Source of the DNA: Populus alba
Lineage: Eukaryota; Streptophyta; Magnoliopsida; Malpighiales; Salicaceae
Assembly: GCF_005239225.2 (NCBI RefSeq)
Contig: NC_133294.1
Coordinates: 5,307,576 to 5,371,575, forward strand
Reading direction: 5' to 3'
DNA: 64,000 nt
The position numbers and the translations under genes were made by a program. Below are positions 9,015-20,655 of this stretch, piece after piece. How positions within the stretch are numbered: the first letter of the stretch is position 1; every line of letters starts with the position of its first letter. The notes below the pieces were generated by a model. It was not told the origin of the DNA. It searched no databases and saw only the letters and a list, made by a program, of their open reading frames with translations.

Positions 9015-10668
9015 AAACTAGATTAACGGTGGAGCTGGAGGAGGAGGATGTTGGTTGTTCCTGGGACCGTACGACCAAAAAGGGGTTGCACATGTATCAT
9101 CAACCATCCTTGATCTAATGTCCATGACCATTTGACGAAGTTGATCATAATCCGTCGAGAGTAGTTCATATTGTTGTTTCAAGGCCATGAACTCCTCAGA
9201 CTTGGTGCTCGATACTGATGGAGAGTTCCCAATGATTGAGACATTACCGGCCACCCGCAAGTTTTCGGCCGTAGTGTTGGAGAGCCCGTAGACCCGATTT
9301 TTATCGGGTCCACCAAACGATCCTACCATCCACAAATTCAAATCAAAATCCGGATAGGTCAAAGGATTGTCCCCATATCTCTCTCTCAACTGGCTATTAT
9401 AGGTCTCCTGAACATTAAAAAAAAATCATCATATTCAATTCAAGAAAATAATAACTTACAAAATAAAATGATTGAACTAACATACCATGAAGTGTTGAGC
9501 ACAATTGTCCACGAACTGTTGCACCCTCTTTTTGGCGATCTTCACTCCGCACATGCGTCTTTACAAATAGCTCCATTAGACTCGACTCACGTCCAAGAGA
9601 CGTAGTCTGTAAGGAAAAAAAGGTTGCAAGTTAAATATATTTATAAGCAACAACAAATTAATTAACAATATATTTCATTTAGTTTAATCTTACCATCCGT
9701 TTCGCATTTGCACTGAACGGGAGAAAGCCGTTGGTGTGCGTGGTCACCGAACCATGAATTTACCGGTTCTGTTTGTCAGCACCAGACTGTGAGCATCGTG
9801 CGAACTGCTCAAACGTCACGTGCTCAATATATGCCATCCATATATCCCCGAGATGAATGGCGGTTTGAATTCCCGCCAAACCGCCACCTCATTCATCCTT
9901 CAAGACCGTTATCTCTCGCATATCTTTTTGCTTTTTTTTGTGTGTCATACCAAAAATCAAGCAACCTACTTCCACAGTAACAAATCATAATTTAGAACAT
10001 AAAATTATAAAACAAAAATAAATATTATTTTCGATGTTACCTAGTTGTCGCGTGATTCTCCCATACCCTCCTCACAACATTGTTGTCCGCACTATCCCAT
10101 TCAAATTTATGTTGTGTATATAAATAATTCCTCTAAAATAAAAATAGTACAAGATATAAAATTATAAAAATAATTTATTAAAAATAAGCTGGAAATTAAA
10201 AGTTAACTTCTACCTGAAATCATCGAAATCATGTATTGATATTAGGTCTCCACTCAGGATGTCTGGAAACCTAACTCCATTGAAACAATGGAATCTCCAT
10301 CGACGATTTAAACGTCAATGTTATTGTTCGGGCAGCCTCAATGTTTGTGAACCTGAAATTAAATAAAATTAATAAAATATTAATTAGTTGTTCATAAATT
10401 ATGTTTAAGTATAAAAAAAAAAACTAAAACCTAAAAAAACTGACATTGAAAGGTCATCCTTCCATTGTGCCATGTACTTGCGAGTGAATTGACTCCGCTG
10501 TGAAGGCACACTGCCTATACATTGTGAAACCGCGCTAGAAGAGGCAACATCACAAGTTGGCGCAGGTGCCTCTTCGTGATCAACACCTAAGAATAAGTCG
10601 TCCTCACTGTTAGAAGAACTAGCTGCAACTGTCTGTTGACGACATTCTATTGATTTCATTTTACACAT
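9015..10668 (-). pseudogene. CACTA transposase relic (Transposase_24 / Ptta-En-Spm type)
   Basis: A minus-strand gene with recognisable exons: 10668-10450 (acidic, Ser-rich N-terminus, then SQFTRKYMAQW), about 10350-10213, about 10131-10040 (RNYLYTQHKFEWDSADNNVV… WENHATTR), about 9900-9693, about 9607-9486, and 9409-9015 (ETYNSQLRERYGDN then PDFDLNLWMVGSFGGPDKNR). The last exon also encodes a coiled-coil-like stretch and a Pro-rich tail. This order fits the plant Transposase_24 family carried by CACTA elements. A TAA after QNR (about 9757) and a frameshift near 9855 break it. No TNP2/Transposase_21 partner was seen, so the element is not autonomous. Confidence 0.7.
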
Positions 10669-11500
10669 CTACACAAATTTATAAGAATAATTACATAATT
10701 AACTTCGATTATTAAAAAAAAATTGGCAGCACCTCTCATATACTGGATATTACCCACAGTTTCAAATCTTTACAATAACCATAAACCAATTGACTCCATT
10801 GAAAAATCTTATATACAACCTAACATCTATAGAAAGTTAACATATATTTTCAATTAACATCTATATTAATTTATAAATGACAATTAAAATTAATGGAAAT
10901 AATACAAAAACATAACAATCAATAATAGAATAAAATTGAGATAAAACAATGAAATTTAATTCTTCATTTCCAATTACCATTTCCATGGAAATTCAACAAT
11001 AACAATTAAAAGAGACTAAATTTTCAAATAATTATTACAATACAAACAATAAAATAATTAAATATTTATTCTACACATCTACACAAATTTATATAAATAA
11101 TTAAATTCAATTATTTTAAAAAAATTCACCAGCACCTCCTCTATACTAGACACTACCCATAGTTTTCGTACCTACAAATATTGATAATATTCACAAGCCA
11201 ATTTTCATTCTACACATCTACACAAATTTATACGAATAACTACACAAATATTGCAAAATCAACTCTATATAACCTAACATCTATAGAAATTCAATATCTA
11301 TATATTTTCAACTAACATCTATACAAATTCATAAATAACAATTAAAATTAATCAGAATAATACAAAACATAACAAGCAATAATACAATAAAATTAAGATA
11401 AACTAATTAAACTTAATTCTATATTTCAATTAACAATTTAAAGGTAAATTCAACAATAACAATTCAAATTTAACAAAATTTTCAATTATTATATGGCAAT
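10664..11500. repeat. ~0.4-kb tandem duplication inside the CACTA element
   Basis: The phrase 'tacacatctacacaaatttata' recurs at 10664, 11072 and 11211. The following 'aacctaacatctatagaaa' block recurs at 10817 and 11272, with matching downstream sequence. The copies are diverged. The interval is AT-rich, non-coding, and upstream of the minus-strand transposase. Confidence 0.65.
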
Positions 11501-11829
11501 ACAAACAACAAAATAAATTGAACAAATAAAAAGAAAAAACTAAAGACTTTAGGAATGAAAAATGTTTACCTTAATAGTGTGTTGATTTCAAGGTTTTATC
11601 TACAAACAATACACAAAACAAAGAACACCATAAAAATAATCATAATTAAAATAAAATAAAAATACAAAGACAAAGAAATGAGAATCATACCCTTTAATAT
11701 GTTGAAAACTACAATCAAAACAATAAAAATACAAAGAGAAATGCAAAGGATTTGCAGGAGGAGAATAAAAGAGGAATGAGGAGGATCAGAGAAAAAATGA
11801 ACCACGAAGGGGGGGGCTGGGTTTTATAC

Positions 11830-12080
11830 TGCAATTTTATTGACGGAATTACCAACGGAACATAGAATAATATTTTCTTGGGCGGTGGCATTAAATTCCG
11901 TCGGTATTTTTTGAACTTCACAATAAAATTTTGAAAATCCCTCCAGAGTTTTTAAAGTTCGTCGGTACATCCGTCGGTAAATAGCTGTCAGAGCACGCGT
12001 GCATTGGATTTGCCGCTTTTGTTGGTGATTCTGTTGATAAATGTGCTGATCGACTTGGCAGTCTAACAATCGCACGCATG
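11830..12080. repeat. Internal 'ccgtcggta' repeat block
   Basis: Non-coding stretch with repeated 'ttgacggaattaccaacgg', 'ccgtcggta' and related words, like those at CACTA ends. It may mark a buried terminus or a promoter-proximal repeat array. 12080-12720 holds only AT-rich sequence and a 17-bp A run at about 12585. Confidence 0.5.
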
Positions 12081-12739
12081 GTTAACTATGTTACGTAAAT
12101 AAATTTGTAAAAATATTAGTTTGCCCCGACATTATCCAACAAACTAAAAAAACACTTATGTTAAATATTCATTATCAATTATCAATTATCAACGTCCATA
12201 CAAATTTATACATATATAAATTTACAGAAATCACAACTCCGCAATAGAAATGATAAAAATTAAAATGGATCTGTTAAAGCTATTATTTATTTCATTACAA
12301 CACATCTAATTCGGTGTAATTCAAAAAAAAATTCAACAATTTACAAACAATTACAATTTGACAAAATCTAAAACAAACTATAACAACTACAAAATTATAA
12401 ATTCATACTACAAGTTTCTTTGACAAATAACAATCAAACAAGTACATACGTTAACAAAATACATATACTAAAAAAAAGAATAAAATTGACATTTAAATGT
12501 TGAAACTAAAAAGGATTAATTTACTTATAAAAAATGATAAAATCCACAATAAATTGCTTGGAGAATGGATGTTGTGACCACATACAAAAAAAAAAAAAAA
12601 AAACTTGAGTGCTTGTGTTAAAAAGAGAGGGAGAGTTGGGATGGGTGGTTGGCTGCAGTTTGGGAAGGGAGAGTTGGGATGGGGAAGAAAAAGGAGAAAT
12701 AGAGGAAAATAGTCTCGGTAGAGCAAGTATATATTGGTT

Positions 12740-13122
12740 TTTACCGATGGAATAACTGACGGACATGTCCCGTTGGTAAGTATGCCGGTGAGCGTGCCAT
12801 GTCACTGTACAGAGATCCGGTTTGAATCCCTTGGTCATTTCATCAGTAAATCGTTTGAAAAAAAAATTCATGTCATCACACCGTTGCAACTTTTCAAAAA
12901 TCTATATATTCCGTCGGCAATACGGTCAGTATATATCGACGAAATACGTCAGTCGATATATACCGACCATATTGCCAATTGATTATATGTTGTTGATAAT
13001 GGAAAAGGTATGTCGGTATATACCAATAAAATTAGAGATAGAATTATGTCCTTCGGTAAAAATTACCGACAAAAAAATTACGTTGGTGATTCTGTTAGTT
13101 TTTTTGCTGATTTTCTGGTAGT
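12740..13122 (+). mobile_element. CACTA terminal region (internal end)
   Basis: Ends in 'gctgattttctggtagtg' (reverse complement starts CACTACCAG). About 380 bp are homologous to 18995-19293, including 'cagagatccggtttgaatccctt' and 'ttgcaacttttcaaaaatctatatattccgtcggc'. Two homologous ends in the same orientation within one insertion show that more than one CACTA copy contributed. Confidence 0.75.
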
Positions 13123-13189
13123 GATTTACTACTCCCAAGTTCAAGTTCACAATGTACACACCATAGAAAATAAATGTACTCTTATTATA

Positions 13190-13288
13190 GAATAGGATTC
13201 TAATATAGGATGTTGTAATCATTACAGTTACTCATGTATCTATCAGAATAGGATTCTAATATAGGATGTTGTAATCATTACAGTTACT
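13190..13288. repeat. 43-bp direct repeat upstream of a TATA box
   Basis: The same 43 bp ('gaataggattctaatatagg…' to 'cattacagttact') occurs at 13190-13232 and 13246-13288. It is followed by 'ctctatataaatagg' at about 13304. The arrangement resembles the U3 region of a copia LTR; the rest of that LTR is not clear. Confidence 0.7.
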
Positions 13289-13420
13289 GCAGTGTTCTAC
13301 TGCCTCTATATAAATAGGAAGGTTGGCTAAGACACAACCCAACACATTCCATTATTCTCAACTTCTCTATACAATCAAGGGAAAGTTTTATTTTGGAGCG
13401 TACTTATCTTTTTTTTGCTT

Positions 13421-13627
13421 CATTTAAGGAAAAGAGAGATATAATGAGGTTATACATTCCTTATTTTAAGTTATATAGTATTTATCATCAAAACTATATT
13501 AAAAAGAACATAAAGTAATAGCTGAAGTAATATATTGATCAAACAGGAAAAAAAAGAAAAGAAAAGAAAATAAACATAGAAAAATAGAAGAAAAAAATAC
13601 AGGAAAAAAACTAGTGCTAGTCCGTTA

Positions 13628-13659
<32 letters not shown>

Positions 13660-14495
13660 AAAACAAAACAAAAAAGATTACAAAAAATAATTAACTAACA
13701 TTTCATGTTTTTATGTCCATGATCTCATCAAATTTGAACGAGTAATTATCAGATATTACCTTCATTCAATGTCACTACTCACTAGTTACCTTCCCACCCT
13801 ACTCCATCTTCAATCAAAACCAATTCTTTAATCTTTAATTACTCCATCAAACCTTCATTCAATTTCATTAACTGTGTTAAGGTCAAGTTATCCTGACACC
13901 CTTGATAAAGAAATAATTTTTTATATATATTGAAAAGGCTTATTTGACTTTCTACTCACAATAAAAAATAATTTAATCATGGTCGAAATGCTATTCAAGG
14001 TTTTCTTTCTTTCTTTTTAATTACTATGACCTACAAGGAAATGATAGATGGGCCTCAATATTAATAAAAAATCTCTTATCAAGTTCCAGGTAGAATTTCT
14101 TCCTAAATTAAATTCTGATTACGAGTGGTGAATCCTTGCAAATTAGAATAAAAACATATGAATCGTCAACCAGTAAAGAAATAAAAAAATTTTAAAAAAA
14201 GATTTCTTGAAAGGTTGCGTCAATAACCACTCCCTTTAATACAATTTTTTTCTTAAAAAACAATTGCTGTTTGCTGCACAACCAGGATTGGTGCAACTGT
14301 GTTGTGAGTGGCACGACTTCTCAGATTTATATTATTTTTTTAAAATCAATTTATCGTTAATTTCTAAGAACTCTCCAATCTCTCATCCACAGCTCAAAAA
14401 ACTTGTGATGAAAGAAATAATTGTGTTTGATCTGTTCCTCGAGAAGGACATGTCTTTGATAAACAAAAAAAGAAGAGAAAAAAAGAGACCAGACG

Positions 14496-14540
<45 letters not shown>

Positions 14541-15078
14541 ATCTTTATGTCACCGATCGTTTGTTTGATTCTTATGCAATCAACAAGCTATATTATTATA
14601 TGCAATTAATATTTCTAGAATCTTGTTTGAAGAGTTCCCCTTCTCTTTTTCCCCTAGAAGAAATAAATCTTGCTGGGTTCTATCAACGCAGGCTTGAAAA
14701 CTAATTTGGCCTGGCTCTGGATACTTTATATATACATTATCCGGAATCCTTGCCATTGTTGACTAAGTCATTTGTTGCTAGGTCTACCAGTCTCTCTCCC
14801 ACAGCAGAGGCATGGAGAGAGTCCATTGGCTAATTGTTACATCAAGAACACCAAAATTCAACGTTTTAGCTAAGAGTCAATTGATGCGTTGAGCAGATTG
14901 ACAGCGACATTATTTCTTCACCATGCTATTTTTTTCTTAAATATTCTATTTCGACGAGTTGCTTGCACCATTCAAACCTTCTTTCTACAAAATTTAAATT
15001 GAATCTTGTGTCTATTGATTAAATATATGATTCTAGAAATTATTTAATTATGTTTTCTGGTTCTTTTTATTATGTATA
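13421..15078. other. AT-rich interval without genes
   Basis: Contains a run of about 31 A (13628-13658) and an (AT)n microsatellite (14498-14538). Open frames here are driven by these simple repeats. No recognisable protein motif or RNA gene. Confidence 0.6.
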
Positions 15079-17510
15079 GGATCTGTAGTCTTGAAAGCCA
15101 ATTGGAACAGGCCGTAGGAAGAATGGACTATATATTTTGGATGAGTTAAAAATATCAGTTGATGTTGCCTCTGCTGCAACTACTACTGTTGACTTGTCTT
15201 CTTTTCATTTCAGTCTTTCATCCTAGTTTTTATTTATCGCATTCCCGTCTTGGTCTTGTTTCATCTTCTCATTTGAGATTTTTAGCATCCACAGGAGCTT
15301 TAGAAAGTTTGAAAACTTGTGACATTTCTGATTGTAGTGGATATAAACTGACAAAATTTTTCGCTTTATTTTTTAATCGAAGTATTTATGTTTCTTCTTC
15401 ACCATTTGATTTGATTCATTCTGATGTATGGTGATCTTCTCCTGTTGCCACAGAAGAAGGGTCTCAATATTATGTCTCTTTTATTGATGATCATACTCGT
15501 TGTTGTTGGGTTTATTTAATGAAACATCGTTCTGAATTCTTTGAGATATATGCAGCTTTTCGAGCTCTTACCAAAAATCAACATTATGTCGTGATCAAAT
15601 GCTTTAGATGTGATTTGGGTGGGGAATACACCTCTAATAACTTTTGCCAATTGCTTGCCTTAGATGGAACCATCCACCAAATTTCATAAACAGATACTCC
15701 TGAGCAAAATGGTGTTGCTGAAAGAAAACATAAGCACATTGTTGGAACTGCTCGTTCTCTATTGTTGTCTGCTTTTGTTCATACTGAGTTTTGGGGATAA
15801 GCTGTTCTTAGTGTTGTAAGTTTGATTAATACAATTTCATCTTCTCATAGTTCGGTTCTATCTCCTTTTGAAAAGTTATATGGGTATGTCCCTGATTATT
15901 TGTCATTTAGTGTCTTTGGTTGTACTTGTTTTGTTCTTCATCCTCAACACAGTAAGTTATCCTCTTGATCCGCTATTTGTTTCTTTATGGTTATGGTGAA
16001 GGTAAAAAGAGGTATCGTTGTTTTGATCCAATAACTCAGAAACTTTATGTGTCTCGTCATGTTGTCTTCCTTGAGCATATACCTTTTTTTTTTTTTTTCT
16101 ATTTCATCCACTACTCATAGCTTGACTAAATCTGATCTTATTCGTATAGATCCTTTTTTTAAGGATTCTGGTAATGATACCTCTCCCCATGTTCGATCAA
16201 TCTGTACTCATAACTCTGCAGGTACTGGTACTTTATTCTCTAGCACACCTGAAGCTCCGTTGTCATCTATAGCCCCTCAAGCTTTATCTAAGATTGTGGA
16301 TCGATCTCCACGTCAGTCCATCCACATTCATAAGTCCATAAAACTACTAGATTTTGCTTATTCTTTTTATTCTTCATCATTTACTTCTTTTTTAGCTTCT
16401 ATTCATTGTCTTTTTTAGCCATCTTCCTATAAAGAGACAATTCTTGATCCGCTTTGGTAGCAAACTATGGATGAGGAACTTTCTGCTTTGCATAAGACAG
16501 ATACTTGGGATCTGGTTCCTCTACCTACTAGTAAGATTGTTGTTGGTTATCGTTAGGTGTATAAGATAAAGACTAATTTTGATGGGTCTATTGAGCGATA
16601 TAAAGCTAGGCTGGTTGCAAAAGGATACTCGCAACAGTATGGTATGAACTATGAGGAAACATTTAACCCGATTGCAAAAATGACTATTATTCGTACTCTA
16701 ATTGTTGTAGCTTCGATTCATCAGTGGCATATTTCTCAGCTTGATGTTAAAAATGCCTTCTTAAATGGAGATCTTCAAGAAGAAGTTTATATGACACCCC
16801 CTCCTAGTATTTCACATGACTTTGGATATGTTTGTAAGCTTAAGAAAGCATTTTATTGTCTCAAACAAGCACCCTGTGCTTGGTTTGAGAAATTCTTTAT
16901 TGTGATCTTGTCTTTTGACTTTGTTTCTAGCAGTCATGATTCTGCTCTTTTTATTAGGTACACTAATGCATGTCGTATCATTTTGTCTTTATATGTTGAT
17001 GACGTGATTATTACTGGTGAGGACATTGATGGTATTTTAGTTTTGAAGATAGAGTTGGCTAGACGATTTGAAATGAAGGATTTGGGTTATCTTTGATATT
17101 TCTTGAGTATTGAGGTAGCATACTCACCTAGAGATTACCTTCTTTCTCAATAGAAATATGTTGCAAATATTCTTGAGCTGGCTAGACTTACTGATAACAC
17201 AATCGTAGATACTTCTATTGAGGTAACGCAAGGTACTCTTCTTCTAATGGTTTATATTTGATAGATCCTATGTCTTGTGACAACCAGAGTTCTATTCAAA
17301 TTGCTCACAACTCAATTTTTCATGAGCGAACTAAGCACATTGAGATCGATTGCCATCTTACTCATCATCATCTCAAGCATGGCACCATTGCAATGCCTTT
17401 TGTTCCTTATTCCTTGCAGATTACAGATTTCTTTACCAAGGCGCATTCCATCTCTCATTTTCATTTTGTTGTTGGCAAACTCTCGATGCTTGTAGCTGCC
17501 GTATCGTGAG
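15079..17510 (+). pseudogene. Ty1/copia pol relic
   Basis: Order of recognisable parts: end of protease/start of GAG-pre-integrase (NGLYILDELKISVDVAS), pre-integrase (SRLGLVSSSHLRFL; CDISDCSGYK), integrase (SSPFDLIHSDVW, then FIDDHTRCCW, TPEQNGVAERKHKHI), reverse transcriptase (frame 16557-17096, with RYKARLVAKGYSQQYG, QLDVKNAFLNGDLQEEVYM and YVDDVIITGE), and the tail of RNase H ([18 protein letters not shown]). Several in-frame stops (for example after HSDVW, HQIS and EFWG) and frameshifts break it. The gag, the protease core and most of RNase H between 17096 and 17258 are missing. It sits inside the CACTA-type insertion. Confidence 0.85.
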
Positions 17511-17650
17511 TTTAAGGAGAGATGTTAAATAATATTTATGCAGTCTTATTTATTAAGGGCATAATAGTACTTTTAATTTAACCTATATATACTTTATTTG
17601 TATTTAGGTTAAGAATAAGCACTCATAATATACAGATCATTCAGAATTCT
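17511..17650 (+). mobile_element. Polypurine tract and start of 3' LTR of the copia relic
   Basis: TTTAAGGAGAGA at 17511-17522 is followed by TGTTAAATAATA at 17523, the expected PPT/LTR junction. The LTR start can be followed to about 17650. No matching 5' LTR was found. Confidence 0.6.
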
Positions 17651-18740
17651 AGCCTCCTTTTTTTATTTGATCATAATTATTTTAACAACTTTGAATCACT
17701 TAAATGCACTGTTCCCGTCCTTGGCTTCCATTAACCACGGTGACTTTCTTGCTTCTTATTTTATATGCTTATTCATTTGTGCTGGTTGCTTTCTCTCCTT
17801 GCGACAAACGGAAACTTCCTCATTAGCTGCTATTTCATCACTGTTAAAATTCTATCTCTCCAAACTCCCTCCTCCCCAGCTAACGGCAATGAGGTGTTGA
17901 ATGAATATCCAATGGAATGTATATGCAGACGGTTCCCGATTCGTGCAATATGGGATCAAAGCTAGCGCGCGCACATGAGGGTCATATGCACAATTCCAAT
18001 TGTGCAAATTACCATTCTCTAGGCACAGTTTTCACGCTGAAGTAGTGTGGGATTAATTGGGATTGGACTGGAGGACCCAATACAAAATTTAGTGATTTAA
18101 TTATTATTATTATTATACAATTCAATAAAACATTTAGGATTTTTACTTTTCATTGTATTTACACAAGTACATTGTTGTTTTTTTTTTCTTTTATTATTAA
18201 ACTTGTTTTTTATTGGATTATCTCACTTTCATAACACAACTTGAGAGTTTAACAGATTAATCCTAATATAATTACCAAAAAACCCTGAAACACCACTCAA
18301 ATCATGACATCTCCATACCAGAAACTCCAGTCAACAACCTAAGAAACAACCCTCCCATAAACATCTATTAGCCACCATTACTCAGGCTAATAATAGTTGT
18401 GTGCCCAATAACAACCACTAGCACAGCCGCGGTAACTAAGGAGAGAAAATAAGCAAACCAACACGAGGAAACACATATATAAATCTCTGTCATTGGTTAA
18501 TGATGAATATAATGGCCCTCATCAATAAGTAGACAATATTAGTTCACCAACAAAGTCCATTTTTTTTGGACATCGATGCATGTCACCTATTCCACGTGCC
18601 ACAAAACATATTGATGCTTGGATACTAGCGTCACCTTTTTAGTTGATTTTTTAGCAGCTTGCAAAGTTTTTTTTTTTTCCTCATGTTTTTGTTCATTTTG
18701 ACATATTTATTGTTGTTTCCTTCAATTATTATTATTTTTT
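17651..18740. other. Spacer without recognisable genes
   Basis: AT-rich sequence with T-runs. I see no protein motif, RNA gene or clear element boundary. Confidence 0.5.
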
Positions 18741-18769
18741 AAATTGATGAATTTATTTTTTCTTTCTAG

Positions 18770-18975
18770 GATACATATTATAGGGATAATCATTTGATCC
18801 ATCCAGATATCGATCCAAATTTGTGGTTAGAGGCATGATTGTCCAATGGGCCTGATAGAAATAGGGTATATAAATTCTTTAACACTACAACCGAGAACTT
18901 GCGAACGACTAGTAGTGCTTTGACGGTTAGATGCCCGCAATCAATTCCAAGAGTTCTAACTCTAAAATTCACGGT
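18770..18975 (+). pseudogene. Second CACTA Transposase_24 relic
   Basis: Translates as GDNHLIHPDIDPNLW…, then SNGPDRNRVYKFFNTTTENLRT, clearly homologous to the last exon of the 9015-9409 relic (GDNPLTYPDFDLNLW… GGPDKNRVYGLSNTTAENLR), but in the opposite orientation. A stop codon interrupts it (…LEA*LSNG). It lies just inside the right CACTA terminus, as expected for the 3' part of the gene. Confidence 0.75.
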
Positions 18976-18994
18976 GATGTTAGACCAAAGGATT

Positions 18995-19295
18995 TAGGAT
19001 TGGTAAGTTAGCCGGTAATTGTGACACGTCATTATACAGAGATCCCGGTTTGAATCCCTTAGTTATTCCGTCAATGAAATCGTCTAAAAAAAAATTCATG
19101 TTATCACACCGTTGCAACTTTTCAAAAATCTATATATTCCGTCGGCAATACCATCGGTATATACCTACCGACGGAAAAGTAATGTCGGTATATACCGATA
19201 AAATTAGAGACATAATTATTTTCCTTGATAAAAATTACCGACAAAAAAGTTTCGTCGGTAATTCCGTTAATTTTCGTTGATTTTTTGGTAGTGAC
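18995..19295 (+). mobile_element. CACTA right terminal region
   Basis: Homologous to 12760-13122, with dense 'accgacgg/ccgtcggta' words, and ends 'gttgattttttggtagtg'. The SRK relic resumes at 19296. Confidence 0.75.
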
Positions 19296-19640
19296 ATGAA
19301 CAATCCAAATCAATGAAAAGTTAAATAACAATTATTTCTGACGTTGCATTGGAGGTGGTTGATTCATCACTGGAGGAGTTATATTTTCCCCTAAAAGCCT
19401 TGAAATGCATACAAGTCGATCTCTTGTTCTTATGTCAAGTAGTGAAACAACAATTCCTTCTCCTAAACAACCTGCATTCCTTTTGATGCAGGAGCTAGAA
19501 CTGTACTAGCGTTCATATAATTAGTCCTTCTCTTTTAATATAATATTTATGTTGGTAGTTTGGATGGCTAAAATTTGTTGTTTTCAAGGCTCGTTTCCAT
19601 CCAAGTATCTTAATTAGTAGCAATTTCAATGAAGGGAAAA
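19296..19640 (+). pseudogene. SRK 3'-end relic, right half
   Basis: Continues the 8207-8380 relic and parallels 27695-28035. A degraded last kinase exon can be read (LEVVDSSLEELYFPLKALKCIQ, then frameshifted PSPKQPAF-like sequence). It is followed by 3'-flank sequence shared with SRK-A ('ggatggctaa…gtttccatccaagtatcttaattag'). Confidence 0.75.
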
Positions 19641-20012
19641 CGTTTGTGAATGCAGATCAAGCTTTTCTCCACTCACATTGAGTTAAACATGTACTCCTCC
19701 TTTTTCAACTTAATCACCTACCGAAATGACCTTTAGATCATACTTCAAATATTATTTGGTCCTACACTCCTACTTGCTAATGTGTCAGGCTGATTGGACA
19801 CTAACTAGACATCTGTCGTGGAATGATGATGTCATGCTTACATCATCCTTTAGTTTGGGTCAGTTCATATGGATGAAGTCGGATTGATGACGGGTTTCTG
19901 GTTCAGTAGGTGAAGAAGATTAACCAACCTCTCCAGCAACAACTTTTTACTGTTGAAAATGACTACCAACAACCCACCGAATGGTGGCGGTCTTTTGTCT
20001 CCACCATTCTCA

Positions 20013-20135
20013 GCCGTTAAAAGGTTGTCTAGAAATTCAGGACAAGGAATAGAAGAATTTAAAACTAAAGTCACAGTAATTGCAAAGCTTCACCACAGGA
20101 ACTTATGTAGCTTCTAGGCTGTTTGCATTCAGGTT
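20013..20135 (+). pseudogene. SRK exon-4 relic upstream of SRK-A
   Basis: Translates as [19 protein letters not shown] then [14 protein letters not shown], matching the start of kinase exon 4 ([19 protein letters not shown]…). A corresponding relic precedes SRK-B at 44055-44140. The flanking sequence from about 19890 is also shared. Remnant of an older tandem kinase copy. Confidence 0.75.
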
Positions 20136-20439
20136 TGAGAACATATATATATATATATGTTAATTTATAGATTTTTTTATTAATAATATTTTTTTTCATT
20201 ATAATTTTTAATTTTAAAAATAAAATAAATATTTATAATTTGATTATCATGAACATAAAATATTCAAATAATTATTATAAATTGTGGTATTGATTTTGTA
20301 TGAAAAGTAGTTATAGTTCTAAGGTATTTTTTTAATGGAAAAATTGTTTTTATTTTCACCAAAGAAACATGTTTTTCAAAAAAAAATTTAAAATAAAACT
20401 CAAAATTAAGAAAGAATTTTTTTATGATTGAACTGTTTT

Positions 20440-20655
20440 ATGTGGAGTAGGGATGTTTGAAAACGTAGTAGTAGCTGCTTTGCAAAGTTTTTTTTTCTTA
20501 AAAATACATCAAAATAATATATATTTTTTAATTTTTATAAAATTATTCTTAATATTAACACATCAAAATAATTTAAAAAACATAAAAATATTATTTCTTT
20601 AGAAAAATTAAATTTTGCTCAACCTCCTTTGAGAACAAAATACTAAACAGGGTGT
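20440..20655. mobile_element. Small MITE-like element
   Basis: AT-rich ~200-bp unit with a 'gtagtagctgctttgcaaagtttttttt' left side and 'cctttgagaacaaaatactaaacaggg' right side, with the 'ttttaaaatattattttaat' type interior seen at 31975-32180, 32850-33000, 44450-44610 and 63520-63960. Confidence 0.45.

Larger units (their letters stand above)
8381..19295. mobile_element. 10.9-kb nested CACTA-type insertion in an SRK relic
   Basis: The flanks 8207-8380 and 19296-19640 are continuous in the paralogous sequence 27640-27780, and three bases (ATG at 8378-8380 and 19296-19298) are repeated at both edges. CACTA elements make 3-bp duplications. The right terminus ends GGTAGTG (reverse complement CACTACC…). 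The left terminus (CATTACACC at 8383) is a diverged version. Both ends are rich in short subterminal 'ttaccgacgg/ccgtcggtaa' repeats. Inside are two transposase relics in opposite orientation, an internal CACTA end at 13122 and a broken copia element. Confidence 0.7.

Noticed and set aside
12493..12889. Phe-rich minus-strand frames
   Set aside because: Driven by A/T runs at the CACTA end; no homology recognised.
16557..17096. 179-codon reverse transcriptase frame as a host gene
   Set aside because: It is the surviving middle of the copia pol relic; integrase and RNase H pieces lie in order around it.
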